From Candidatus Buchananbacteria bacterium RIFCSPHIGHO2_02_FULL_39_17 (lineage in GTDB: Bacteria; Patescibacteriota; Patescibacteriia; Buchananbacterales; UBA6539), in assembly GCA_001817425.1 (NCBI GenBank), contig MHII01000024.1, positions 1 to 48,224 on the forward strand: a DNA stretch of 48,224 nucleotides, in the 5' to 3' direction. The notes beneath the pieces are model-generated. The model worked only from the letters and a program-made list of their open reading frames with translations. It was not told the DNA's origin and did no database searches. The translations under genes were made by a program, and so were the position numbers. How positions within the stretch are numbered: the stretch's first letter is position 1; each line of letters starts with the position of its first letter. Shown piece after piece: positions 25,010 to 34,502 of this stretch.

Positions 25010-26710
25010 ATGCTTTCAAAAAAGCAAACTTGGTCTTTATTAATCTCAATTTTAATTCTAGCGGCTTTTTTACGTTTATATAATTTAACTTCAGCCGACG
25101 TTATTACTGATGAAGCTCTAATTGCTTTTCGCGCCATCGGCTATATTGATTTTTTTGTTTCGCCTTATCAAACCACTCCTTATGAGTGGTTTTCTGATAC
25201 TCCGGCTTGGGTGAAACTTTCTTTTCATGACCATCCGCCTTTAATTTTTTTAATTGAAAATTTATTTTTTAAAGTTTTTGGCGTCAATGTTTTTAGTCTG
25301 CGCCTGCCTTTTGTTTTAGCCGGCATGGCATCGGTCATTTTAATTTATTTGATTGGTTCTCAACTATTTAATCAAAAAAGCGGTTTATTAGCCGCTTTAT
25401 TTTTAGCGATTTCTCCCTACCACCTCTGGATTAGCCGAGTTGGTCTTCAGGAATCAATGGTTATGGCTTTAATGCTTTTGGCTTTTTATTTTTTTATTTT
25501 ATCTTTAGGAAATCAAAAGCATTGGCGTTGGGGGATTTTTTTAGGTTTAGCCATGTTATCAAAATATACGGCAATAATTTTGTTGCCGATTTTTTTAGTT
25601 TATCTTCTAATTTCTAATCGTAAGATATTATTTGATAAAAAATTTTGGCTGGCGATAATTTTAGTTATCCTTATTTTTAGTCCGGTTTTAATTTATAATT
25701 TTAAACTTTATCAGGCGCGCGGTCATTTTGATTTGCAATTATCTTTTTTATTCGGTCAAAAAGTAAATGAATGGCAATTTTTGCCGGGTAAAATTCAGGC
25801 CGGCAGTTTATTTGATCGAATTATAAATTTAATTCCAGCCATGTTTCGCGGTCTATTGGCGCCGATGTTTTTACTTTTTGCCATTAGTCTATTAAGCGTT
25901 GTCTACCAATTAATTAAAGAGACTCTTCAACTCGCGCCGTCTTGGCAATCCGGTGGCGCTCGCTCAGAGCCACTAATTGCTCCGCCATTAGTGGTTTTAG
26001 CCATTATTTTTCATATCCTACTCTTTATGTTAATTGGTCCGCTGAGTCGGTTTGTGGTGATGATTATTCCTTTTTCTCTGCTTTTGATTGTTTGGTTTTT
26101 ACCGCAACTGCCAAAGAAAATAATGATGACTTTGGTAATTTTAATTACTTTTAGCGAGATTTTTTTCAGTTATAATACTTTGTATGCTTTTACGCCGATT
26201 GGTCAAAAAGACTTTACTTATGCTTATTTTAGAAACGACAGCGTTAATTGGGGTTATAATCAATTAGACGACTATTTAACCGAAATTTTTAAAAATAAAA
26301 GACCGGCTGTTAGTTTTACCGGCCGTTATCCTTTTTTAGAAAAAATAAAACAGCAAGCTACAGCCACGGCAAAAAAGGAAAATAAACAGCCAGCGACCAT
26401 TTTATTGATTTATGATGAGAATATGTATGATTTAGCTACACTCTGGCTTTTTCATCGGCGTTTAATCTATGAAGGCTGGCCGATTATTACCGCTGATGCT
26501 TACCTGGGCCAAAGCCAAGATTATTGGCGCCGTCAAGGCATCACTGAATTTTATTTTGTCAAAATTATTGATCCAGCAATTCTTCAGCGGCCAGAGGCGG
26601 AAAGAAGCCAAGCGGCTCAAAATTTAAGTGAACAATTAAATAGTTCACCGAAGTCTATCATAAAACGGCTGGATAGCCGGTCGGTTTTCGCCGTTTATTA
26701 TTGGCAGTAA
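25010..26710 (+). CDS. GT39/PMT-like (GT-C) membrane glycosyltransferase, paralogue of 22503-24206
   Basis: ITDEALIAFRAIGYIDFF, LSFHDHPPLIFLIENLFFKVFGVNVFSLRLP; co-linear similarity to the upstream paralogue. Confidence 0.88.
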   Translation: MLSKKQTWSLLISILILAAFLRLYNLTSADVITDEALIAFRAIGYIDFFVSPYQTTPYEWFSDTPAWVKLSFHDHPPLIFLIENLFFKVFGVNVFSLRLPFVLAGMASVILIYLIGSQLFNQKSGLLAALFLAISPYHLWISRVGLQESMVMALMLLAFYFFILSLGNQKHWRWGIFLGLAMLSKYTAIILLPIFLVYLLISNRKILFDKKFWLAIILVILIFSPVLIYNFKLYQARGHFDLQLSFLFGQKVNEWQFLPGKIQAGSLFDRIINLIPAMFRGLLAPMFLLFAISLLSVVYQLIKETLQLAPSWQSGGARSEPLIAPPLVVLAIIFHILLFMLIGPLSRFVVMIIPFSLLLIVWFLPQLPKKIMMTLVILITFSEIFFSYNTLYAFTPIGQKDFTYAYFRNDSVNWGYNQLDDYLTEIFKNKRPAVSFTGRYPFLEKIKQQATATAKKENKQPATILLIYDENMYDLATLWLFHRRLIYEGWPIITADAYLGQSQDYWRRQGITEFYFVKIIDPAILQRPEAERSQAAQNLSEQLNSSPKSIIKRLDSRSVFAVYYWQ

Positions 26711-26770
26711 AAAAATTAAAAATTAAAAACTAAAAATGAAAAATTATGATAGTTGCTTTCAGCAACTTTT

Positions 26771-27886
26771 TTAATTTTTATAAACTCTCTTAGTTTCAAT
26801 AAGCATTTTTTCCAAACTGAAATTTTTAACAACGTCAATTTTAGCTTGTTTAGCTAAGCGATCAGCAGCCCCTTGGTTTTTCATTAAATAATCAATTGCA
26901 TTAGTAATTGATTTGGGATCGGCTGGATTGACTAATAAACCATTTTGTCCGTCTTTAATTATTTCTGGAATGCCGCCGACATTGGTGGCAATAATTGGCA
27001 AACCGGTTTGCATTGCTTCCAAAATCGCATAAGGAAACCCTTCCTTGACTGATGGCAGAACATAATAATCGAATGCCAAAAGATATCGATTGCCCGCCAA
27101 TAATTTTCCGATAAAAAAATTATTTTCTAAATTTAATTTTTTGATTTGCTGTCTTAATTCGTTTTCTAGCTGCCCAAAACCAATCAGGCGAAATAAAATA
27201 TTAGGGTAGTTTTTTATTACTTCGTTTGCCGCAGAAATAAGATAATTTAAGCCTTTGGTTGGATAAAAATTAGCGATGGTGCCAATAACTATTTTATCTG
27301 GTGGCAAATTTAACAGTTGCCGCGCTTGATTTTTATCTAATAATTCGATTTGGCCAACGCCGTTATGGATAGTAATTAATTTTTTTTGATCGCCGATTTT
27401 ATTTTTTATCCCGGTTTGTCGGTCAAATTCAGAAACACAAATAATTTTGTCTTTATATTTGGCGGAAAGCTTTTCCGCCAAAAGATATAAATATTTTTTC
27501 CATTTCGCCATCGGTTCATTAAAAGAAAAACCGTGAACAGTATAAATTATTTTTTTAACTCCGGCGTGTTTACCGGCAAAAGCGCCTAAGACCCCAGCTT
27601 TGCTGCTGTTTAAATGTAAAATATCCGGCTTGATTAATTTAGCCAATTTTTTTATTTCAAAATAAGCCAAAATATCTTTTGCTGGGCTGATTTCGCGAAC
27701 TAAGTTTTTAAGTGGAAAAGTTCTAACCCCTATTTCATTTATCTCTTTAAGCAGTTCGTCTTCTCCACCCGCAGCAACAGTGATTTCGTAATCATTTTTT
27801 AAATTATTGGCCAAATCAAAAATATAGCGCTGAGCGCCGCCCCATTCAGACTGAGTGATTAAATATAGAATTTTTGGTTTTGTCAT
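26771..27886 (-). CDS. GT4-family glycosyltransferase
   Basis: ITQSEWGGAQRYIFDLA, LHLNSSKAGVLGAFAGK, PSVKEGFPYAILEAMQTGLPIIATNVGGIPEII. Confidence 0.93.
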   Translation of the reverse strand: MTKPKILYLITQSEWGGAQRYIFDLANNLKNDYEITVAAGGEDELLKEINEIGVRTFPLKNLVREISPAKDILAYFEIKKLAKLIKPDILHLNSSKAGVLGAFAGKHAGVKKIIYTVHGFSFNEPMAKWKKYLYLLAEKLSAKYKDKIICVSEFDRQTGIKNKIGDQKKLITIHNGVGQIELLDKNQARQLLNLPPDKIVIGTIANFYPTKGLNYLISAANEVIKNYPNILFRLIGFGQLENELRQQIKKLNLENNFFIGKLLAGNRYLLAFDYYVLPSVKEGFPYAILEAMQTGLPIIATNVGGIPEIIKDGQNGLLVNPADPKSITNAIDYLMKNQGAADRLAKQAKIDVVKNFSLEKMLIETKRVYKN

Positions 27887-28182
27887 AAATTATTCGGCTA
27901 TTACGTTGGGCTTGACCCGCCAAAATTTTCAAATGTGTACTATTGCCAAAGGAGTTTGAGGATAAAACTAGAGAACATTTTTAAAACAGATTTGGCTAAA
28001 AATTATCAAAATAAAATTGGTAAATATCTTATTAATTTGAAAATTTAGCCAGGCTTGACCAGAAATAGTTTTTATATAATAATATTAGAGTATTATTAAT
28101 TAATAATCAAGTTTACTTTTGGCTAAAATTTGGCGTTTTTTTATTTTTTAAACAATTACTAAGTAGTACTAAATTTATTCTT

Positions 28183-28275
28183 TGAGCGACCCAGCCGTTC
28201 GTGAACGGCTGGAGAGTCGAGAAGTTATCTTATAGATTATAGTTCTCGACCAGCCTGCCGGCGCAGGCAGGCTCG
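28183..28275. repeat. Palindromic dispersed repeat plus agcctgccggcgcaggcaggct hairpin
   Basis: gagcgacccagccgttcgtgaacggctggagagtcgag resembles 2820-2872. Confidence 0.75.
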
Positions 28276-28345
28276 AACAATAATTATCTTTAAAAGATTA
28301 ATTTAAGAATTTTAATTAGTACTATCGGTAAACAATTAATTTACT

Positions 28346-29596
28346 ATGGAAACAAAAATTTGTGTTGTTGGTTTAGGCTATGTTGGTTTGCCCTTGGCCT
28401 GTTTATTGTCTAAAAAATTTGAAGTTATCGGTTTTGATATCAATGAGCAAAAAATAAATGAATTAATAAAAGGCATTGATCAAACTGGTGAAATCAAGGA
28501 TTTAAAACAATATAAGATTAATTATTCTAGTGACCCAAAAGTAATTAGTCAAGCTAATTTTATTATTGCCTGTATCCCCACGCCGGTTGATGAGAATAAA
28601 AAGCCGGATTTAAGTTTATTGAACAATGCTTCAGAAATCATTGGCAAAAATTTAAAATCAGGATCAATTATTGTTTATGAAAGCACAGTTTATCCTGGTT
28701 GCACCGAAGAAATTTGTTTGCCGATCTTGAAAAAATATTCTGGCTTAAAATTTGGCGCTGACTTTAGGTTAGGTTATTCGCCGGAACGGGTCAATCCGGG
28801 TGATAAAGTCCACACCATTGATAAAATTGTTAAAATTATTGCCGGCAGTGACGAGGAAGCGTTAAGTCGATTAAAGGAAGTTTATGGCGCTATTACTCAA
28901 GTTTACCCGGTGTCTTCAATTAAAGTTGCGGAGGCGGCTAAAGTCATTGAAAACGTTCAGCGCGATTTAAATATCGCCTTGGCCAATGAGCTGGGTTTGA
29001 TTTTTGACCGTTTAGGCATTAAAACCAAAGAAGTCATTGATGCCGCCGGTACCAAATGGAATTTTCATAAATATTATCCCGGGTTAGTTGGTGGCCATTG
29101 TATCGGCGTTGATCCTTATTATTTAACCCATAAAGCTCAAGCCTTGGGCTATGAGCCAAAAATAATTTTAGCCGGCCGCGGCGTGAATGAAGCCATGGCT
29201 GATTTTGTCGCCAGCAAATTGAAAGGCCGCAAAAAGATTTTGATTATGGGTCTGACTTTTAAAGAAAATGTGCCGGACATCAGAAACAGCAAAGCCAAAG
29301 ATTTAGCTTTAATTCTTAAAGAGCAGAGCAGTGAAATTTATGGCTATGACCCTTTATTAAAAATTAAAGAAATTTCCGTTGACCATTTTAAAATTCAGGT
29401 GATTACTAATTGGCCACCAAAAGAGAAATTTGACGCCATTATTGTTTTCAGCCCGCATAAAATTTTTGAAGATAACAAGTATAATCTTTTAAATTTAAAA
29501 AATATTTGTCAGACAAGTTCTGTCTTATTTGACCTGAAAGGTTTTTATGACAAAGCCCAAGCGGAAAATTTGGGTTTTAAATATTTGACACTTTAA
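28346..29596 (+). CDS. UDP-N-acetyl-hexosamine 6-dehydrogenase family (WbpO/TviB/WecC-like nucleotide-sugar dehydrogenase)
   Basis: ICVVGLGYVGLPLACLLS, GYSPERVNPGDK, GLVGGHCIGVDPYYLTHKAQ, MGLTFKENVPDIRNSKA. Confidence 0.95.
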   Translation: METKICVVGLGYVGLPLACLLSKKFEVIGFDINEQKINELIKGIDQTGEIKDLKQYKINYSSDPKVISQANFIIACIPTPVDENKKPDLSLLNNASEIIGKNLKSGSIIVYESTVYPGCTEEICLPILKKYSGLKFGADFRLGYSPERVNPGDKVHTIDKIVKIIAGSDEEALSRLKEVYGAITQVYPVSSIKVAEAAKVIENVQRDLNIALANELGLIFDRLGIKTKEVIDAAGTKWNFHKYYPGLVGGHCIGVDPYYLTHKAQALGYEPKIILAGRGVNEAMADFVASKLKGRKKILIMGLTFKENVPDIRNSKAKDLALILKEQSSEIYGYDPLLKIKEISVDHFKIQVITNWPPKEKFDAIIVFSPHKIFEDNKYNLLNLKNICQTSSVLFDLKGFYDKAQAENLGFKYLTL

Positions 29597-29649
29597 TGCA
29601 TGCGAAAAACGCGCTACCAATGCGTCCATGCGAATAATTTAACATTTTA

Positions 29650-30825
29650 ATGCGCATTTTAATTTTTTCTTTAGCTTATTTGCCATTTATCGGCGGCGCG
29701 GAACTAGCCGTCAAAGAAATTACCGACCGGATTTCTGGAATTTCCGCCAAAGGCGGACCTCAGCCAAAGGCTGATGCGCCTTTGGCACAAGCCTCTGACT
29801 GGGAATTTGATTTAATCACCGTTAATTTAGACGGCAAGCAAAAATCAGTAGAAAAAGTCGGCAATGTTATGGTTTATCGTTTAGGCAGAGGCAGAATGGC
29901 TAAATATTTTTTTTCTTGGCAGGCGGTTAAAAAAGCTCAAGAGTTAAATCGGCAAAAAAATTATCAGTCAATTTGGGCGATTATGGCTAACCAGGCGGGG
30001 TTAGCGGCCTTGTTTTTTAAAAAAGAATTTCCGCAAGTTAAATACGTTTTGACTTTGCAAGAAGGGGATTCATTGAAAAGAATTTGGAGCCGGACATTAT
30101 TAATTCGGTCGCTTTACAAAAAAATTTACCAAAAGGCTGATGCGATTACCGCGATTAGCAATTTTTTAGCTAAGCGAGCGAAAAAATATGGCTACCAAGG
30201 TCAATTATCTATTGTGCCCAATGGCGTTGATTTGAGTAATTTTAAAAAGGAATTTGAGTTAGAAGAGATAAATGGTTTGAAAAAACAATTGGGTCTTGAA
30301 TCGTCTGACAAAGTGATTACTACTATTTCCCGGCTGGTTTATAAAAATGGTATTGATATCTTAATTAAGGCAGTTAAAGATTTGCCAGTTAAAGTTTTAA
30401 TTATTGGCAGCGGTAAATTAGAAACTAGATTAAATTCATTGGCTCAAGAATTAGGCGTGAGAAATAAGATTTTATTTTTAGGTTACATTGGCCAGAATAA
30501 TTTGTCTCAATATCTTCAACTCACTGATGTTTTTGTCCGAACTTCTCGGTCAGAGGGACTTGGTTCCGCCTTTTTAGAAGCCATGGCGGCTGGCGTACCC
30601 GTTATCGGCACTTGTGTCGGCGGTATCCCAGATTTTTTAAAAGACGGCCAAACTGGTTTATTTGTCGAAGTTGGCAACCCAATTGATCTGGCGGCCAAAA
30701 TCAAAATTCTTTTAACTGACGAGGCTTTAAGGCAAAGGTTAATTAATAATGCCCGGTCATTAGTTTTTCAAAGTTATGATTGGCAACAAATTGCCCAAAA
30801 AATGGCAGGGATTTTTGAAAGTTGA
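29650..30825 (+). CDS. GT4-family glycosyltransferase with an internal palindromic insertion
   Basis: FIGGAELAVKEI, ISRLVYKNGIDILIKAV, RTSRSEGLGSAFLEAMAAGVPVIGTCVGGIPDFL. Confidence 0.93.
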   Translation: MRILIFSLAYLPFIGGAELAVKEITDRISGISAKGGPQPKADAPLAQASDWEFDLITVNLDGKQKSVEKVGNVMVYRLGRGRMAKYFFSWQAVKKAQELNRQKNYQSIWAIMANQAGLAALFFKKEFPQVKYVLTLQEGDSLKRIWSRTLLIRSLYKKIYQKADAITAISNFLAKRAKKYGYQGQLSIVPNGVDLSNFKKEFELEEINGLKKQLGLESSDKVITTISRLVYKNGIDILIKAVKDLPVKVLIIGSGKLETRLNSLAQELGVRNKILFLGYIGQNNLSQYLQLTDVFVRTSRSEGLGSAFLEAMAAGVPVIGTCVGGIPDFLKDGQTGLFVEVGNPIDLAAKIKILLTDEALRQRLINNARSLVFQSYDWQQIAQKMAGIFES

Positions 30826-30926
30826 TAGTCACTTTCAACAATTTAAGAAAATCTAAAAGTGACCGTCATCCTGAGCCTAGTTTACCCTGAGTGGCATCGA
30901 AGGGAGGGATCTCAGTTATAAATTTT

Positions 30927-32084
30927 ATGAAAATTGTTATTGCCGCAGAAATTTTTCCGCCGGAGATTGGCGGTCCAGCGACTTACAGTCAAAAATTGGC
31001 AACGGAATTAACCAAACGCGGCTTTGCTGTTAAATTAATTTGTTATAGCCAAAAACAGGAGCCGGCAATTGACCAAAATTTAAATTTTTTCATTACTCGA
31101 ATTTTACGAGGCAAAGGCACTTTTAAAAACCATTATCTAAGGTATTTTTTTAAACTTTTATTGCTGGCAAAAGATTGTGATTTGATTTATGCCCAAGGCC
31201 CGGTTAGTTCTGGCTGGCCATCAGTTTTTGTCAAAAAAATTTTAAGGAAAAAATTAATGGTCAAAGTCGTTGGCGATTATGCCTGGGAACAGGCCAGAAA
31301 TTTGGGCTTGACCGATATCGGCATTGATGAATTTCAAAATCAAGAACTAGATGGAAAAATTGGTAAATTAAAAAATATTGAAAAATGGGTTTGCCAAAAA
31401 TCGGATAAAGTAATCATACCAAGTCAGTATTTAAAAAATATTGTTCAAGGCTGGGGAGTGAGCGGAAATAAAATTGAACTTGTTTATAATTCATTTAATA
31501 AAGACGTTCCGTCTGGGTCGATAATTCAGCCAGTCGGAAAATTTAAGTTTATTGTTTCAGTTGGTCGCTTAGTTAGCTGGAAAGGATTTTCGCTCTTGAT
31601 TGAACTTATGCCCGAGTTAAAAAAAATTGATCCTTCATTTAAATTGATAATTTTAGGTTCCGGGCCAGAAGAAGAAAAATTATTAAAAGAGGCAAGAGAT
31701 CTTAACTTACTGAATACCGAAGATGTAGTCATAATGCAATCCGATCAACTCGGCGTTATTAGCTATTTGCGGCAGGCATATACATTTGTCTTAAATACCG
31801 GCTACGAGGGTTTGTCGCACACGATTTTAGAAGCGATGACTGCTGGTGCGCCGGTAATTACTACTAATGTCGGCGGTAATCCAGAATTGATTCAAGATGG
31901 TTATAATGGTTTATTAATTGAATACAATAATAAAGCACAACTCAAAGAGGCGATTTTAAAATTATACCGAAGCGAAGAGCTAAGAAATAAATTTATAGAA
32001 AATTCAAAAAAAGTTTTAGAAAAATTTAGTTTTGCCAATATGATTAACCAAACCATTAATCTTTTTAATCAATTAACCAAATAG
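30927..32084 (+). CDS. GT4-family glycosyltransferase
   Basis: MKIVIAAEIFPPEIGGPATYSQKLA, VGRLVSWKGFSLLIEL, GYEGLSHTILEAMTAGAPVITTNVGGNPELI; start moved from 30891, which lies in a repeat. Confidence 0.93.
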   Translation: MKIVIAAEIFPPEIGGPATYSQKLATELTKRGFAVKLICYSQKQEPAIDQNLNFFITRILRGKGTFKNHYLRYFFKLLLLAKDCDLIYAQGPVSSGWPSVFVKKILRKKLMVKVVGDYAWEQARNLGLTDIGIDEFQNQELDGKIGKLKNIEKWVCQKSDKVIIPSQYLKNIVQGWGVSGNKIELVYNSFNKDVPSGSIIQPVGKFKFIVSVGRLVSWKGFSLLIELMPELKKIDPSFKLIILGSGPEEEKLLKEARDLNLLNTEDVVIMQSDQLGVISYLRQAYTFVLNTGYEGLSHTILEAMTAGAPVITTNVGGNPELIQDGYNGLLIEYNNKAQLKEAILKLYRSEELRNKFIENSKKVLEKFSFANMINQTINLFNQLTK

Positions 32085-32087
32085 ATT

Positions 32088-33065
32088 ATGAAAATTCTTA
32101 TAACTGGCATCACCGGATTTGCTGGCAGTCACTTGGCCGATTATTTGCTTGCAAATCATCCTGAAGTTGAAATTTACGGCATTAAGCGCTGGCGGAGCAA
32201 AACGGAAAATATTGAGCATATTAAAGACAAAGTTAAATATTCTGACTGTGACATTAAAGACGCTCATAATGTCTATGAAGTCATTGACAACATTCGGCCG
32301 GATAAAATTTTTCATTTGGCGGCTCAAAGTTATGTGCCGGCGTCTTGGGAAGCGCCGGTGGAAACTTTGATTTTAAACATTGCCGGCCAGACTAATATTT
32401 TCGAAGCGGTTAAAAAAATCAGAGTCAAAGAAAAAAAATATGACCCAATAATTTTAATTGCCGGCTCATCCGAAGAATACGGTTTAGTCCACCCTAACGA
32501 GGTGCCGATTAAAGAGTCTAACCCGTTGCGGCCGCTTTCACCTTACGGGGTGAGCAAAGTCTGCCAGGATCTTTTAGGTTTTCAATACTGGCATTCATAT
32601 AAAATTAGGTCAATTCGCAGCCGGGCATTTAATCACAGCGGACCGCGGCGCGGTGAAGTTTTTGTGGATAGTAATTTTGCTTTGCAAATCGCCAAAATTG
32701 AAAAAGGCAAGCAAGAGCCAAAAATTATGGTCGGCAATTTGGAAGCTAAGCGTGACTTTACTGATGTGCGTGATATTGTCCGGGCTTATTGGCTGGCAAC
32801 AGAAAAATGCCAGCCCGGCGAGGCTTATAATATTTCTTCTGGAAAAAGTTATAGTATTAAAGAAGTTTTGGAAAAATTGTTATCATTGTCAACTGCTAAA
32901 AATATTAAAGTTGAATCAGACTCCGGCCGCCTGCGACCGTCTGATGTGCCGATTTTAACTGGTGACAGCACAAAATTTAGACAAACCACGGGTTGGCAGC
33001 CAGAAATTGATTATTTAAACCAAACTTTAAAAGACATGCTTGATTATTGGCGGGGGATTGTTTAA
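32088..33065 (+). CDS. GDP-mannose 4,6-dehydratase-like SDR
   Basis: ILITGITGFAGSHLADYLL, HLAAQSYVPASWE, SSEEYG...PLSPYGVSK, KRDFTDVRDIVRAYWL. Confidence 0.88.
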   Translation: MKILITGITGFAGSHLADYLLANHPEVEIYGIKRWRSKTENIEHIKDKVKYSDCDIKDAHNVYEVIDNIRPDKIFHLAAQSYVPASWEAPVETLILNIAGQTNIFEAVKKIRVKEKKYDPIILIAGSSEEYGLVHPNEVPIKESNPLRPLSPYGVSKVCQDLLGFQYWHSYKIRSIRSRAFNHSGPRRGEVFVDSNFALQIAKIEKGKQEPKIMVGNLEAKRDFTDVRDIVRAYWLATEKCQPGEAYNISSGKSYSIKEVLEKLLSLSTAKNIKVESDSGRLRPSDVPILTGDSTKFRQTTGWQPEIDYLNQTLKDMLDYWRGIV

Positions 33066-33100
33066 TTTTTTATGAAAAAAATTAAAAGTTTTAATGATTT

Positions 33101-33213
33101 CCTCGCCCCAAGCCCGAATTGATTTATTTAATTTTTAAAACACTTTCCTCGGAAACGCCTGCGGCTTATAAATTTTAATAATCAGGTTTTAGCTAAAAGC
33201 TTGGGGCGGGGTG
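33101..33213. repeat. Inverted-repeat element
   Basis: cctcgccccaagc / gcttggggcgggg. Confidence 0.6.
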
Positions 33214-33269
33214 AGACTCAGAATTTTAATATTTTGCGGGGGTTACTAAAATTTTAAAAAATTTAAAGT

Positions 33270-34502
33270 ATGAAGATATTAATGATTTCAATTGACAGAG
33301 GGTTGCTCGGTAAGGGCCAGCTTGGCGATGTTATTGAGAGACATATAAAGTATGGGCAATATGTTGATCAGCTTGATATTATAGTTTTTTCCAATAAAAA
33401 TTATGACAATTACGATTTATCTAATGATGTAAAATCTTTTCCGACGAAATCTAAATCAAAATTATGGTATTGCCGCGATGCGGTCAGAATCGGGAAAGAA
33501 TTATTTAGTAAAACGACATATGACCTGATTATTACTCAAGATCCGTTTTTAACCGGTTTGGCCGGCTATTTTTTGAAAAAAAAGTTTAAAGCTAGACTAT
33601 TGATTCATTTTCACGGCGATTTTTGGAGTAATTGGCGTTGGCTAGTTGAGCATCCATTAAATTTTATTTATTGGATTATTTCTAAGCTAGTGGTAGTCAA
33701 AAATGCTGATGCCATTAGAGTAATGAGTCAAGGTCAAAAAGAAAAATTGATTAAAGCCAAGATATCCGAGAAAAAGATAAGAGTTATTTCTACGCAAATT
33801 AACTTGAATATATTTGATAAAAAAGATTTTTTTCCAGAAGATAAAGTAAAAATAGTACTTCATGTTGGCAGACCTGACCCAACTAAGGATTATAGGACCT
33901 TAATGAAAGCATTTAGATTAACGAAAAAAAAATTCAAAGATGTAGCTTTCATTCAGTGTGGTGGTCTTGATGCATTAGCAGGGTTAGTTGGTACTAATAG
34001 TCAAAAATTACACCGCTGGTTATTAAAATTAGTTCACAAGAGCAGTCAAAATCCTAATAAAGGTGAAAAGTTAAAAAGCGTATTAAATCATTATAAAGAT
34101 GTGGATCTGGGAATAATTGATAAAAAATTAAACCTTGAATCTTATGATAAAGTTACCCAGGATGTGTTAGTTACAGCTTATAATTTGGCCAACGTTGTGA
34201 TATTATCTTCCAAATCCGAAAGTTTTGGCAAAGTTTTAGTGGAAGCCAATGCCTGCAGTAAGCCGGTGGTTTCCACGGCGACAACGGGGGCGAAAGAAAT
34301 TGTTCAAGATGGTTATAATGGATTTTTAGTGCCAATTGGCGATGCTAAGGCCTTGGCCGAAAAAGTTTTGGAATTATTAAATAATCCAGAATTAGCCAAA
34401 CAAATGGGAGAGAATGGCAGGAAATTAGTTCAAGAAAAATTCAGCGATAACACGGAAAAAATTATTAATCTTTGGCAAGCGATTTGCGAAAATAAAATAT
34501 GA
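33270..34502 (+). CDS. GT4-family glycosyltransferase
   Basis: LHVGRPDPTKDYRTLMKAF, SSKSESFGKVLVEANACSKPVVSTATTGAKEIVQDGYNGFLV. Confidence 0.92.
   Translation: MKILMISIDRGLLGKGQLGDVIERHIKYGQYVDQLDIIVFSNKNYDNYDLSNDVKSFPTKSKSKLWYCRDAVRIGKELFSKTTYDLIITQDPFLTGLAGYFLKKKFKARLLIHFHGDFWSNWRWLVEHPLNFIYWIISKLVVVKNADAIRVMSQGQKEKLIKAKISEKKIRVISTQINLNIFDKKDFFPEDKVKIVLHVGRPDPTKDYRTLMKAFRLTKKKFKDVAFIQCGGLDALAGLVGTNSQKLHRWLLKLVHKSSQNPNKGEKLKSVLNHYKDVDLGIIDKKLNLESYDKVTQDVLVTAYNLANVVILSSKSESFGKVLVEANACSKPVVSTATTGAKEIVQDGYNGFLVPIGDAKALAEKVLELLNNPELAKQMGENGRKLVQEKFSDNTEKIINLWQAICENKI

Noticed and set aside
30891-30926. N-terminal extension MASKGGISVINF of the GT4 gene
   Set aside because: Encoded by a gtcatcctgagc...gaagggagggatctcag dispersed repeat; the natural start is ATG 30927 (MKIVIAAEIFPP). 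So not counted as an in-frame insertion.
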